A stretch of 64,000 nucleotides of DNA, from NCBI GenBank assembly GCA_963767565.1, contig CAVYEG010000015.1, positions 1-64,000 on the forward strand, in the 5' to 3' direction. This DNA comes from Palsa-504 sp963767565. GTDB lineage: Bacteria > Actinomycetota > Actinomycetes > Streptosporangiales > Streptosporangiaceae. A model generated the notes under the pieces. It made no database searches. It saw nothing but the letters and a program-made list of their open reading frames with translations, and was not told where the DNA came from. The stretch's first letter is position 1. Each line of letters starts with the position of its first letter. Below, piece after piece: positions 39,986 through 49,109 of this stretch. A program made the translations under genes and the position numbers.

Positions 39986-41929
39986 CTACCTCCCGCCCAC
40001 CACGGGAAGCAGCCGCCTCCCGTCGAGACGCTCCCCGGTCGGACCCACCTGGATCTCGGTACCCATAGCGGAACAGACCCCGCATTCATAACACGGAGTC
40101 CACCGGCAATCTTCCACCTCAGCCGCTCCCTCGGGGGCGATGGAGTCCTGCCAGTCCTGCCAGAGCCAATCGCGGTCAAGGCCCGCGTCCAGGTGATCCC
40201 AGGGGAGCACCTCACTGTAATCACGTTCGCGCGTAGTATACCATGCAAGGTCCACTGGCTCGCTGGCCAGGGCCGACTCGGCGCAGCGGGCCCACCGCTC
40301 GAACGAGAAGTACTCGCTCCATCCGTCGAACCGCGCGCCGTCCCGCCAGGCGGCCAGGATCACGGCGCCCAGCCGGCGGTCGCCGCGGGACAGCAGCCCC
40401 TCGATCAGGCCGGGCTCGCCGTCGTGATAGCGGTACCCGATGGCCTTGGCGTAGGACCGCTCGGCGCGCAGCGCCCCGCCGAGCGCGCGCAGCCGGGCGT
40501 CCACCACCTCGGGCGCGCACTGCGCGGCCCACTGGAACGGGGTGTGCGGCTTGGGCACGAAGCCGCCGATCGACACCGTGCATCTGATGTCGTGCCGCCC
40601 GGTCGCCTTCCGGCCCGCGGCGATGACCCGGCGGGCCAGCTGCGCGATGGCCAGCACGTCCTCGTCGGTCTCGGTCGGCAGCCCGCACATGAAGTACAGC
40701 TTGACCTGCCGCCATCCGCTGGCGTAGGCGGTGCTGACGGTGCGGATCAGGTCCTCCTCGGTGACCATCTTGTTGATCACCTTGCGCAGCCGCTCGGACC
40801 CGCCCTCGGGGGCGAAGGTCAGCCCCGACCGGCGGCCGTTGCGGCTGAGCTCGTTGGCCAGGGTCACGTTGAAGGCGTCCACCCGGGTGGACGGCAGCGA
40901 GAGCCCGACGTTGGTCCCCTCGTAGCAGTCGGCCAGGTCGGTCGCGATCTCGTTGATCTCGCTGTGGTCCGCGCTGGACAGCGACAGCAGCCCGACCTCG
41001 TCGAAGCCGCTGGCCGCCACGCCGCCGGAGACCATCGAGCCGATGGTGGAGATGGACCGCTCGCGCACCGGCCGGGTGATCATCCCGGCCTGGCAGAACC
41101 GGCAGCCGCGGGTGCAGCCGCGGAAGATCTCGACGCTGTAGCGCTCGTGCACGGTCTCGGCCACCGGCACGATGGGCGCGCGGGGGTACGGCCAGGCGTC
41201 CAGGTCCATGACCGTGTGCTTCGAAACTGTTGGCGGAACGCCTTGACGATTCGGAGTTACTTTCGATATCCTGCCGTCAGGATGATACGAGACGTCGTAG
41301 AACCGCGGCACGTACGCCACTGTCGCGAGCCGCAGCAGCAGGCCGTCCCGCCCGCCGGGCTGCCCGGCCTGCTTCCAGTCCCGGATCAGGTCCGTGATCG
41401 CGAGCACGGCCTGTTCGCCGTCGCCGAGTACTACTGCGTCGAGGAAGTCGGCCACCGGCTCCGGGTTGAACGCCGCGTGGCCCCCGCCGATGACGATGGG
41501 GTGAGCCAGGGTCCGTTCGGCAGAAAAAAGCGGGATGCCGGCCAGGTCGATCACGGTGAGGAGGTTCGTGTAGGCCATCTCGGTGGCGAAGCTGAAGCCG
41601 AGCACGTCAAAGGCGCTGACCGGCCGGTGCGCGTCCACCGTGAACTGGGGCAGGCCCGTGGTGCGCATGAGGGCCTCGAGGTCGGGCCACACGGTATAGG
41701 TACGCTCGGCGAGCACGCCGGGGCGCTCGTTCAGGACCTCGTAGAGGATCTGGACACCCTGGTTGGGCAGGCCGACCTCGTAGGCGTCGGGGTAGCACAG
41801 CGCCCACCGGACGTCGGCCCCGTCCCACTCCTTGGTAACCGAGCCGACCTCGCCGCCGACGTACTGGATCGGCTTGCGCACGTGGGGCAGCAGCCGCTCC
41901 AGCGCCGGGTACAGCGATTCAACAGGCAT
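39986..41929 (-). CDS. TIGR03960 family B12-binding-type radical SAM protein
   Basis: The 647-residue protein has an N-terminal region like a cobalamin-binding domain (LCYPDAYEVGLPNQGVQILY, in parts, near residue 45; GGGHAAFNPEP near 150) and a radical SAM domain with the iron-sulfur motif RGCTRGCRFCQAG near 265 (CxxxCxxC). A GLTFAPEGGSERLR segment near 370 is also typical. The C-terminus has extra Cys (CYECGVCS). It is always paired with DUF2344. It sits between rodA and rne, as in other actinobacteria. Its substrate is unknown. Confidence 0.93.
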   Translation of the reverse strand: MPVESLYPALERLLPHVRKPIQYVGGEVGSVTKEWDGADVRWALCYPDAYEVGLPNQGVQILYEVLNERPGVLAERTYTVWPDLEALMRTTGLPQFTVDAHRPVSAFDVLGFSFATEMAYTNLLTVIDLAGIPLFSAERTLAHPIVIGGGHAAFNPEPVADFLDAVVLGDGEQAVLAITDLIRDWKQAGQPGGRDGLLLRLATVAYVPRFYDVSYHPDGRISKVTPNRQGVPPTVSKHTVMDLDAWPYPRAPIVPVAETVHERYSVEIFRGCTRGCRFCQAGMITRPVRERSISTIGSMVSGGVAASGFDEVGLLSLSSADHSEINEIATDLADCYEGTNVGLSLPSTRVDAFNVTLANELSRNGRRSGLTFAPEGGSERLRKVINKMVTEEDLIRTVSTAYASGWRQVKLYFMCGLPTETDEDVLAIAQLARRVIAAGRKATGRHDIRCTVSIGGFVPKPHTPFQWAAQCAPEVVDARLRALGGALRAERSYAKAIGYRYHDGEPGLIEGLLSRGDRRLGAVILAAWRDGARFDGWSEYFSFERWARCAESALASEPVDLAWYTTRERDYSEVLPWDHLDAGLDRDWLWQDWQDSIAPEGAAEVEDCRWTPCYECGVCSAMGTEIQVGPTGERLDGRRLLPVVGGR

Positions 41930-42021
41930 CCGACCACATTATCTGAACGGACCGTGGTGATTGGTAACGGCAGCGTAAGCCGCGGCCGCCGGCCGGCCGG
42001 AGACCAGCCTGCCGCGGCGCC

Positions 42022-43245
42022 TCAGTCGAAGAGGCTGCGGCGGCGGTGCACGGACTGGAGCAGGCCGATCGCGATCATGTCGGCGAAGACGGCCGAGCCG
42101 CCGTAGGACACGAACGGCAGCGGGAGGCCGGTGATCGGCATGATGCCGATGGTCATGCCGATGTTCACGAAGGACTGGAACGCGAACCAGATCGCGATGC
42201 CGGAGGCGACCAGCATGCCGAACAGGTCATCGGCCCGGCTGGCGATGCGCAGCGCGCGCACGATCACCACGCCGAGCAGCACCACGATGGTGATGGTGCC
42301 GACGAAGCCGAGCTCCTCGCCGGCCACGGTGAAGATGAAGTCGGTCTGCTGGGACGGGACGAAGTTGCCCGCGATCAGCTGGCCGTGGAACAGGCCCTGG
42401 CCGAACATCCCGCCCGAGCCGACCGCGATCTTGGCCTGGGCCGCGTTGTAGCCGGCGCCGGCCAGGTCGGCGTTGGGGTGCAGGAACGAGGTGAACCTGG
42501 TCAGCTGGTAGGACTTGAGCAGGTGCAGGCCGCCGGCCGCGGCGACGCCCGCGCCGACCACCGCGGCGATGGCGCCGATGATGCGCAGCCGCGCCCCGGA
42601 CAGCACGACCAGGGTGGCGGTGGTGACCACCAGGACCAGGGCCACGCCCAGCGCGGGCTCAATCACCACCAGCGCCATCAGCGGCGCCGCGGCGGCCAGC
42701 GCCAGCAGCACCGAGCGCAGGCCCGGGGCGTGGCCGCGGGCCTGGCTGAGCGCTGCGGCCATGATCAGGATCAGGGCGACCTTGGCGAACTCCGACGGCT
42801 CGATCTGGAAGCCGCCGGGCAGGTTGATCCAGGCCTTGGCCCCGTTGACCTCGGCGCCGACCGGGGTGAGCACGGCCAGCAGGGCGATCAGCGTCGCGCC
42901 GTAGGCCCACGGCGCCCAGCTGCGCAGCTGGCGGGTGTCGGCGAAGCTGATCGCGACCATGAGGACGAGCCCGATGACCACCCATAGCAGCTGCTTCTTC
43001 AGGTAGGTGCGCGGGTCCTGGCCCGCGGCGATCAGGCTGGGCTGGGTGGCCGACCAGACGAGCAGGACGCCGATCGCGCTCAGCCCGGCCACCACCACGA
43101 TCAGCAGCCAGTCCATGTGCCGCAGCGCCGAGTTCCTGGCGAAGGCCCGGGCCAGCAGGGACCGCGGGCGGCCCGCGAAGACCCCGGGCCGCGGCGTGCT
43201 GTAACCGCGGGCGGTGTAGCTCGGGCTGGACCGGCCCAGCATCAC
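42022..43245 (-). CDS. rodA: Rod-shape peptidoglycan glycosyltransferase RodA (FtsW/RodA/SpoVE family)
   Basis: RodA polymerises lipid II during side-wall growth together with PBP2. The 407-residue membrane protein has about ten hydrophobic helices. Signature parts are NGAKAWINLPGGFQIEPSEFAK near residue 130 (given by its parts), EPALGVALVL near 195 and PITGLPLPFVSYGGSA near 370, the conserved C-terminal motif. The start overlaps the mrdA stop as ATGA, so both are translated together. Confidence 0.95.
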   Translation of the reverse strand: MMLGRSSPSYTARGYSTPRPGVFAGRPRSLLARAFARNSALRHMDWLLIVVVAGLSAIGVLLVWSATQPSLIAAGQDPRTYLKKQLLWVVIGLVLMVAISFADTRQLRSWAPWAYGATLIALLAVLTPVGAEVNGAKAWINLPGGFQIEPSEFAKVALILIMAAALSQARGHAPGLRSVLLALAAAAPLMALVVIEPALGVALVLVVTTATLVVLSGARLRIIGAIAAVVGAGVAAAGGLHLLKSYQLTRFTSFLHPNADLAGAGYNAAQAKIAVGSGGMFGQGLFHGQLIAGNFVPSQQTDFIFTVAGEELGFVGTITIVVLLGVVIVRALRIASRADDLFGMLVASGIAIWFAFQSFVNIGMTIGIMPITGLPLPFVSYGGSAVFADMIAIGLLQSVHRRRSLFD

Positions 43246-45329
43246 GACCCCCCGCGGTAGCCGGCTGGCGCCTTGATGACGCCCGTCGTGGTTATCTGGG
43301 GCAACGACGAGGGGAGCTGCCCGCCGGGCAGCGCGGCCTTGTGGCCCTCCAGGCCGTAGATGTCATCCCAGATCTGGCGGACCGCGGGCGCCGCCACATC
43401 GGCGCCGTAGCCGGAGTCCGGCACCATGACGAGCACGACGTACTTCGGGTTGTCGCACGGCGCGAACGAGGCGAACACCGAGGTCGCGTTCTTGCCGAAC
43501 AGCTGGGCGGTACCTGTCTTGCCGGCCACGCAGACCCGGCTGTCCGGGAACCCGGCGAACGCGCTGGCCGCGGTGCCCTGGGTCACCACGCCGGCCAGCG
43601 CGTTGCGGATGTAAGCCAGCGTGTTGGCGGACACCGGCAGGTGCCGCACGACAGGCGGGTTGATCTTCTGCACGACCTGGCCCGACGGCGCGATCAGCGC
43701 CTCGCCGATCCGCGGGCTGTACAGCGTGCCGCCGTTGGCCAGGGCCACGTAGGCGTCGGCCAGCTGGCTCGGGGTAACGGTCACGTAGCCCTGGCCGATG
43801 GCGGCGATGGCGGCCTGGCCCGGCTCCCACTGCCAGCCGTTCTGGCAGTCCTGGTACTCGATCTGCTGCACGTAGCTGCCGTACTGCTTGCCGTTCTTGC
43901 ACCAGTCCTGGCCGGTGTAGGCGTTGTCCTTCCACAGGTAGTACAGCCACTGCCTGGTCGGGATGCTGCCCAGCGACTGGGCGGGCAGGTCGATGCCGGT
44001 GCTCTGGCCGAAGCCCCAGTCCAGCTCCATCTGCTGCATCTTCTGCACCGGGGCGTTCGGTGCCGGCTTAGCGTCGGACTTGAAGTTGTACGGGTCGCTG
44101 TTGTACATGTCCTCGCCGAGCGTGTAGTACACCGTGTCGCAGGACTGGATGAGCGCCTCGGAGAACGTCATGTCGCCCAGGCTGGGCTCGCCGTCGTTCT
44201 TGAACGTCGAGCCGTTGATGCTGACCGAGGCCGGGCAGGCGTACAGGCCGTCGAGCGGGTACCCGTTGGCCACGGCGGCGGCGGTCGAGGTGACCTTGAA
44301 GGTGGAACCGGGGGCGTACTGGCCCTGGGTGGCCCAGTTGTAGATCGGCTCGCCGTCGCCGGGGCTGACCAGCTCGTCGTACTGCTGCTGGGTGATGCCG
44401 CCGGTCCACACGCTCGGGTCGTAGTCCGGGTAGCTGGCCATGGCCACTACGTGCCCGGTGGTGGTCATGACGATCGCCGCGCCCTGGTTGGTGTCGTTTC
44501 CCATATTTCGCGATTTGGCCACCGCGCCTGCCAGGACCTTCTGCACGTCGGCCTGGAGCTGCGCGTTGAGGCTGGTGACCAGGTCGTCGCCGTTGGTCGG
44601 GGCCGTGGTGCTCGCGGTGCCCGTGACGTCGCCGGCGGCGTTGACGTACACCACCTGATTGCCCGGCGTACCCCGCAGCAGGCTGTCGTACTGCGCCTCC
44701 AGGCCGGCCTGGCCCACCAGGTCCACGCCGGAGAAGCCGGTCACCGACAGGCGGCGGGCGGCGATCTCCTGAGGGGTGATCGGCTGCAGGTAGCCGAGCA
44801 CCTGGGCCGGGTTGGCGCCGTCCGGCTCCGGGTAATCGACCACCGGCTGGACCTGCGCGGTAACCCCGGGGTACAGCTTCTGCTGCTCCATGACCTGCAG
44901 CGCGACCCGGTCCGAGACCTTCTGGTCCACCGGGATCGGCTGGTAGGGAGAGCCGTTCCAGCAGGGCTGGGACACGCCCTTGGTGCACAGCCTGACCTTC
45001 TCGCTCAGCAGCTGGTAGGGCATGCCCAGCAGGGTAGCCAGGCGGTGCAGTACCGCCGTGCCGCCGTCAGGTTGCTGGGAGACCTGCGCCATGTCGACCG
45101 AGACGACCAGGGCCGTCTGGTTGGTGACTAGCTGTGCGCCGGCGTCGTCCAGGATCTGGCCGCGCACCGCGGGTACCAGCACGTTCCTGGTCTGGTTCTG
45201 GGCCGCCAGCTTGGTGAAGGCAGTGGTGTTCATCACCTGCAGGTAGTACAGCCTGCCGCCCAGCGAGACCAGCATGACGGCCGCGACCAGGTAGAGCACC
45301 AGCAGCCGCCGGCGCGACGAGACGTTCAC
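43242..45329 (-). CDS. mrdA: Penicillin-binding protein 2 (peptidoglycan transpeptidase)
   Basis: This class B PBP cross-links peptidoglycan for elongation. One N-terminal membrane helix (LLVLYLVAAVMLVSLGG) is followed by a pedestal and the transpeptidase domain with the catalytic Ser in APGSTFK, SCDTVYY as the SxN-type motif and AGKTGTAQ as the KTG motif. I chose the GTG at 45329 because GGGAGG lies 5 bases upstream and it overlaps the mreD stop as GTGA; a longer form would start at 45350. It is 695 residues and coupled to rodA downstream. Confidence 0.95.
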   Translation of the reverse strand: MNVSSRRRLLVLYLVAAVMLVSLGGRLYYLQVMNTTAFTKLAAQNQTRNVLVPAVRGQILDDAGAQLVTNQTALVVSVDMAQVSQQPDGGTAVLHRLATLLGMPYQLLSEKVRLCTKGVSQPCWNGSPYQPIPVDQKVSDRVALQVMEQQKLYPGVTAQVQPVVDYPEPDGANPAQVLGYLQPITPQEIAARRLSVTGFSGVDLVGQAGLEAQYDSLLRGTPGNQVVYVNAAGDVTGTASTTAPTNGDDLVTSLNAQLQADVQKVLAGAVAKSRNMGNDTNQGAAIVMTTTGHVVAMASYPDYDPSVWTGGITQQQYDELVSPGDGEPIYNWATQGQYAPGSTFKVTSTAAAVANGYPLDGLYACPASVSINGSTFKNDGEPSLGDMTFSEALIQSCDTVYYTLGEDMYNSDPYNFKSDAKPAPNAPVQKMQQMELDWGFGQSTGIDLPAQSLGSIPTRQWLYYLWKDNAYTGQDWCKNGKQYGSYVQQIEYQDCQNGWQWEPGQAAIAAIGQGYVTVTPSQLADAYVALANGGTLYSPRIGEALIAPSGQVVQKINPPVVRHLPVSANTLAYIRNALAGVVTQGTAASAFAGFPDSRVCVAGKTGTAQLFGKNATSVFASFAPCDNPKYVVLVMVPDSGYGADVAAPAVRQIWDDIYGLEGHKAALPGGQLPSSLPQITTTGVIKAPAGYRGGS

Positions 45330-46783
45330 CGGTAACCTCCCGTCCGCCATCTCCGCTTCAACCTGCGGCGCGGCATGTGCAGCCGGGCGGGCCCGGTGCC
45401 CAGCCGCGGCCCGCTCCCCCAGCCGCGTCCCATCACGCCGGTCCTGGACCGCCGCAGCCAGCCGCGGCCCGGGGACCGGCCCAGGGCCGACGACCGCAGT
45501 CCCGGCTGGTTCCGGGAGGACGGGTGCAGGGCACCGGTCGCCCGGGCCAGCGCGCCGCGCCGGCCGAAACGCGGCGCGTGCCCGCCCGCCAGCCCGGCCG
45601 CAGCCGGACCGATCGACCCGGTCCGGCCACGCGACGCGAACGTCCGGCTGCGCCCCGATGACCTGCCGAGCCCGGACGAGCGGCCCAGGAAAGACGCCCG
45701 GCCGGGGAAGGACGCCCGGCCGAGGAACGAGGACCCGGCCATCGAGGCGGTCCGACGCGACGGCGCGGGACGGCTGAGCGCAGACGGCGAGCGGCTGAAC
45801 ACCGAACCGCCGAGCAGCGTACGGCCCATCCGGGACGGGCCGAATCTGGAGCTGGCCAGGCCGGAGCTCACGCTCGCGGAGCCGAGCAGGGAACCGCCGA
45901 ACACGCCCTGGCGCCGCCGGGTGGAAAACCTGACCTTGGCGGCGCCGCTGCCGAGCCCGCCGGTGGCGAACCCCGCGCTAACCGCCCTCCCGCCCAGCGA
46001 GCCGCCGCGCAGCGAGCCGGCGCCCAGCGAGCCGCTGCCCAGCGAGCCGCTGCGGCCGAGGTTGAGGCGCGGCTCGCGCCGGGCCGCGGCCCTGCCGCCG
46101 GCGCCCTGGCCGCGTGCGCCGCCGACCCAGCCCTCGCCCTTGCCGCGCTCGGACAGCCGGAGCCGGGGCGTGCCCGTGCCGACCTCCCGGACCGCGGCCG
46201 GAGCGGGGCCGGACGCCGCGGCCCGCGCCGCCCGGCCCGACCACGCGGCCCGGTCACGCTCACCGCGCGATCCCGCCAGGCGCAGCACCGCGGCCGCGGC
46301 GTAGAGCACGAACGGGCAGACCAGCACGTCGTACACGACGGCGAACGGAAGCACGTTGGTGATCGCGGGCCAGGTAACCCGCGGATCGCTCAGCATGACG
46401 CCGAGCAAGGCGGCGAGTACCTCCCCGACGACGGCGCCCGCCGCCGTGACCATGATCTCGAACAGCGCGGTGTGCCCCTGCTCCGGTACCCCGTCGCCGG
46501 ACGGCGCGTCGGCGACCAGGCCGCAGGCGTAGCCGACCAGGCAGAAGACCAGCGCGTTCTGGCCGACGAAGTGGCTGCCGGGCGGGGCGACGTCCAGCGC
46601 CAGGCCGCCCCAGAACCCGGTCAGCGAGCCGGTCAGCGGGCCGTTCGCGAGGGCCAGTGCGGCCACCGCGATCAGCACCAGGTCGGGTCCGGTCCCGCCG
46701 GGAAAGGCGATCCGGGCCACGATGGTGATCTGGACGATGACCGCGACCACCACGACCACGAACGAAATCAGGCCGCGGATCAT
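45326..46783 (-). CDS. mreD: MreD with an exceptional basic C-terminal extension
   Basis: Residues 1-165 are MreD: hydrophobic helices with GTGPDLVLIAVAALALANGP (parts), GLALDVAPPGSHFVGQNALVF and LPFAVVYDVLVCPFVLYA. MreD is an inner-membrane partner of MreC in the elongation complex. The reading frame then runs on for about 310 residues rich in Arg, Gly and Ser, with units such as GSLGSGSLGAGSL and FPGRASFLGRSSG. The stop forms a GTGA overlap with mrdA and the mrdA ribosome site lies in this frame, which supports the frame as real. Usual MreD is 160-190 residues. Confidence 0.9.
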   Translation of the reverse strand: MIRGLISFVVVVVAVIVQITIVARIAFPGGTGPDLVLIAVAALALANGPLTGSLTGFWGGLALDVAPPGSHFVGQNALVFCLVGYACGLVADAPSGDGVPEQGHTALFEIMVTAAGAVVGEVLAALLGVMLSDPRVTWPAITNVLPFAVVYDVLVCPFVLYAAAAVLRLAGSRGERDRAAWSGRAARAAASGPAPAAVREVGTGTPRLRLSERGKGEGWVGGARGQGAGGRAAARREPRLNLGRSGSLGSGSLGAGSLRGGSLGGRAVSAGFATGGLGSGAAKVRFSTRRRQGVFGGSLLGSASVSSGLASSRFGPSRMGRTLLGGSVFSRSPSALSRPAPSRRTASMAGSSFLGRASFPGRASFLGRSSGLGRSSGRSRTFASRGRTGSIGPAAAGLAGGHAPRFGRRGALARATGALHPSSRNQPGLRSSALGRSPGRGWLRRSRTGVMGRGWGSGPRLGTGPARLHMPRRRLKRRWRTGGYR

Positions 46784-47766
46784 CAGCCGCGACCCGTCCC
46801 GGACACCGACGGCGTCGCGGAGGGGAGCGTCCCGCCCGGCGACGGCTGGTTGTACGTGGCCGCCGCGGTCGAGGACGGGCTCGGAGTGGTCGTGACCGTG
46901 ACGGTCGGCGCGGGCCGGGGCAGGACCGAGATCCTGGGGCTGTGCTTGGGCACTTGAACCACGATGCCGACCACGCCCAGCGAGGTGAGGTTCACGAACG
47001 GCTTGACCAGCGCGGTCTGGGTGAGCGCTCCGCCGCCGCTGTGTACCGAGACGACCGTGCCGACCGGCACGCCCTGCACCTCCGGCTGGTCGCCCACCGA
47101 AGCGTAGGTGACGACCTCCTGCCCGGGCTGCAGCACCGCGTTCGCATCGAACAGGCTCAGCTTGAGCAGCGTGGACCCGGACATCTCGTGGCCGGTTCCG
47201 GTGATCTCGCCGATCTGGCCGCTGCCGGCCATCTGCACGCCGATCACCGAGGACGCGTCGTCGGCCAGCAGCACGGTGGAGGTGTCCGGGCCGACCTGAG
47301 TGACGGTGCCGACGAACCCGGCGCCGCTCAGCACGGTCTCGTCCGGCTTGATCCCGTCGCTGCGGCCGGCATCCAGCGTGACCGTGTCTGAATAGTCGCC
47401 GCCGGCGGCGATCACGTTCGCGGCCACGATCTGGTAGCCGCCCGCATCGAGCTGCAGCAGCTGGGCCAGCTGCTGCCTGGCGGTCTTGCTCAGCTGGGCA
47501 CCGCTGAGCTCGGCGCGCAGCTCGGCGTTCTGTTTCTGCAGGTTGGCAATGGTGCTCTGGGTCGAGGGCCCGCCCGTGATCGAGTCGAACAGGCTGGCCA
47601 CCGGGTCGGTCACGTCGCCGGTGAGGCGCTCGATGGGTCCGAAGAACCCGGCGCCCGCGTTCCGGACCGGTGACGCGCCACCATCCCTGAAGTCCAGCGT
47701 GATCAGGGCAATCGCGACGATCAGGAGCACGCCAAGGACCAGGCGTGTCCGCCGGCTGTCGTGCAC
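46783..47766 (-). CDS. mreC: Rod-shape-determining protein MreC
   Basis: The 327-residue protein has an N-terminal membrane helix (LVLGVLLIVAIALITL), a coiled coil (STIANLQKQNAELRAELSGAQ, in parts, about residues 70-95) and two beta-barrel parts (QIVAANVIAAGG; GFVGTVTQVGPDTSTVLLADD in parts). MreC links the MreB filament to PBP2 outside the membrane. The last 45 residues are a Pro/Thr/Ser tail. Its stop overlaps the mreD start by one base (TGATG). mreB is 58 bases upstream. Confidence 0.95.
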   Translation of the reverse strand: MHDSRRTRLVLGVLLIVAIALITLDFRDGGASPVRNAGAGFFGPIERLTGDVTDPVASLFDSITGGPSTQSTIANLQKQNAELRAELSGAQLSKTARQQLAQLLQLDAGGYQIVAANVIAAGGDYSDTVTLDAGRSDGIKPDETVLSGAGFVGTVTQVGPDTSTVLLADDASSVIGVQMAGSGQIGEITGTGHEMSGSTLLKLSLFDANAVLQPGQEVVTYASVGDQPEVQGVPVGTVVSVHSGGGALTQTALVKPFVNLTSLGVVGIVVQVPKHSPRISVLPRPAPTVTVTTTPSPSSTAAATYNQPSPGGTLPSATPSVSGTGRG

Positions 47767-47824
47767 TACCGCTCCTCGTCAGTCCCACCGTGACCGGTAC
47801 AGCGGGGTTGGGGCCGCGCCGGGG

Positions 47825-48859
47825 TCAGCGCCGCCTGGAGTCCGGCACCAGCACCTGACGCAAGGTCTCGAAGTCCTCCACGCACTTGCCGGTGCCGAGC
47901 ACCACGGAGTCGAGCGGGTTGTCCGCGACCTGCACGGGCATCCCGGTTTCCTCCCGGATCCGTGACTCTAGCCCGCGCAGCAGGGCGCCGCCGCCGGTCA
48001 GGGCTATACCCCGGTCCATGACGTCACCGGCCAGCTCGGGCGGGCACTTGTCCAGCGTGTTCTTGACCGCGTCGATGATCAGGTTAACCGGCTCCTCGAT
48101 CGCGCGGCGGATTTCCGCCGCGGAGATGACCACGGTCTTGGGCAGCCCGCTGACCAGGTCGCGGCCGCGGATCTCGGCGTGCGGCTCGTCCTCGGCCGGG
48201 AACGCGGAGCCGAGGGCCATCTTGATCTCCTCGGCGGTCCGCTCGCCCAGCATGAGCGAGTACTCCTTCTTCCCGAAGGTGATGATGGCCTGATCGAGCT
48301 CGTCACCGCCGATCCTGATCGACTGCGAGGTGACGATGCCGCCCAGCGAGATCACCGCGACCTCGGTGGTGCCGCCGCCGATGTCGACCACCATGTTCCC
48401 GGTCGGCTCGTGGATCGGCAGGCCGGCGCCGATCGCGGCGGCCATCGGCTCCTCGATGATGTAGACCCGCCGGGCGCCGGCCTGGTGGCCGGCTTCCTTC
48501 ACCGCGCTCTGCTCCACGCCGGTGATCCCGCTCGGCACGGCCACCACGAGCCTGGGCTTGGCCAGGTGGGTGCGCCGGTGCACCTTCTGGATGAAATATC
48601 TCAGCATCCGTTCGGTGACGTCGAAGTCGGCGATGACGCCGTCCTTGAGCGGGCGCACCGCGACGATGTTGCCCGGAGTGCGGCCGATCATGCGTTTAGC
48701 CTCGGCGCCTACGGCGACGATCTGGCCGTTATTGGTATTGAGCGCGACCACCGACGGCTCGTTCAGCACGATGCCGCGTCCACGCACGTAGACCAGCGTG
48801 TTCGCAGTACCCAGGTCGACCGCCATGTCACGGCCGAGGAACGTCAGCGCGTTGCTCAT
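47825..48859 (-). CDS. mreB: Rod-shape-determining protein MreB
   Basis: MreB is the actin-like filament that guides wall synthesis. Motifs are AVDLGTANTLVYV (phosphate 1), VVDIGGGTTEVAV (phosphate 2), TGGGALLRGL (adenosine), with RMLRYFIQKVHRR between. The 344-residue length is normal. I chose the ATG at 48859, since homologues start with MS-LG-DMAVDLG; the extra 39 residues of the longer frame are not protein-like. It heads the mreB-mreC-mreD-mrdA-rodA operon. Confidence 0.97.
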   Translation of the reverse strand: MSNALTFLGRDMAVDLGTANTLVYVRGRGIVLNEPSVVALNTNNGQIVAVGAEAKRMIGRTPGNIVAVRPLKDGVIADFDVTERMLRYFIQKVHRRTHLAKPRLVVAVPSGITGVEQSAVKEAGHQAGARRVYIIEEPMAAAIGAGLPIHEPTGNMVVDIGGGTTEVAVISLGGIVTSQSIRIGGDELDQAIITFGKKEYSLMLGERTAEEIKMALGSAFPAEDEPHAEIRGRDLVSGLPKTVVISAAEIRRAIEEPVNLIIDAVKNTLDKCPPELAGDVMDRGIALTGGGALLRGLESRIREETGMPVQVADNPLDSVVLGTGKCVEDFETLRQVLVPDSRRR

Positions 48860-49109
48860 CGGGAACGGGAACCTTCCGATCCGGGCTGGAGATCTGGAAC
48901 TGTCAGCGCGGCTGAGGCGATCCGCGCCATGGGAGCGTCCTGGGTTCTTACTTGGACAACGGTGACGCCGGCTCACCGGGTTCCGGGAACATGATCTTCC
49001 CGGGCGTGAGCGAGCCCGCCGCCGGATGCTGATGATTCGCCACTGTGGCCAAGCTTACCCGTGAACCGGCGTACGGCCCGACCGCCGCACCCCGGCGTGC
49101 CGTCATCCT

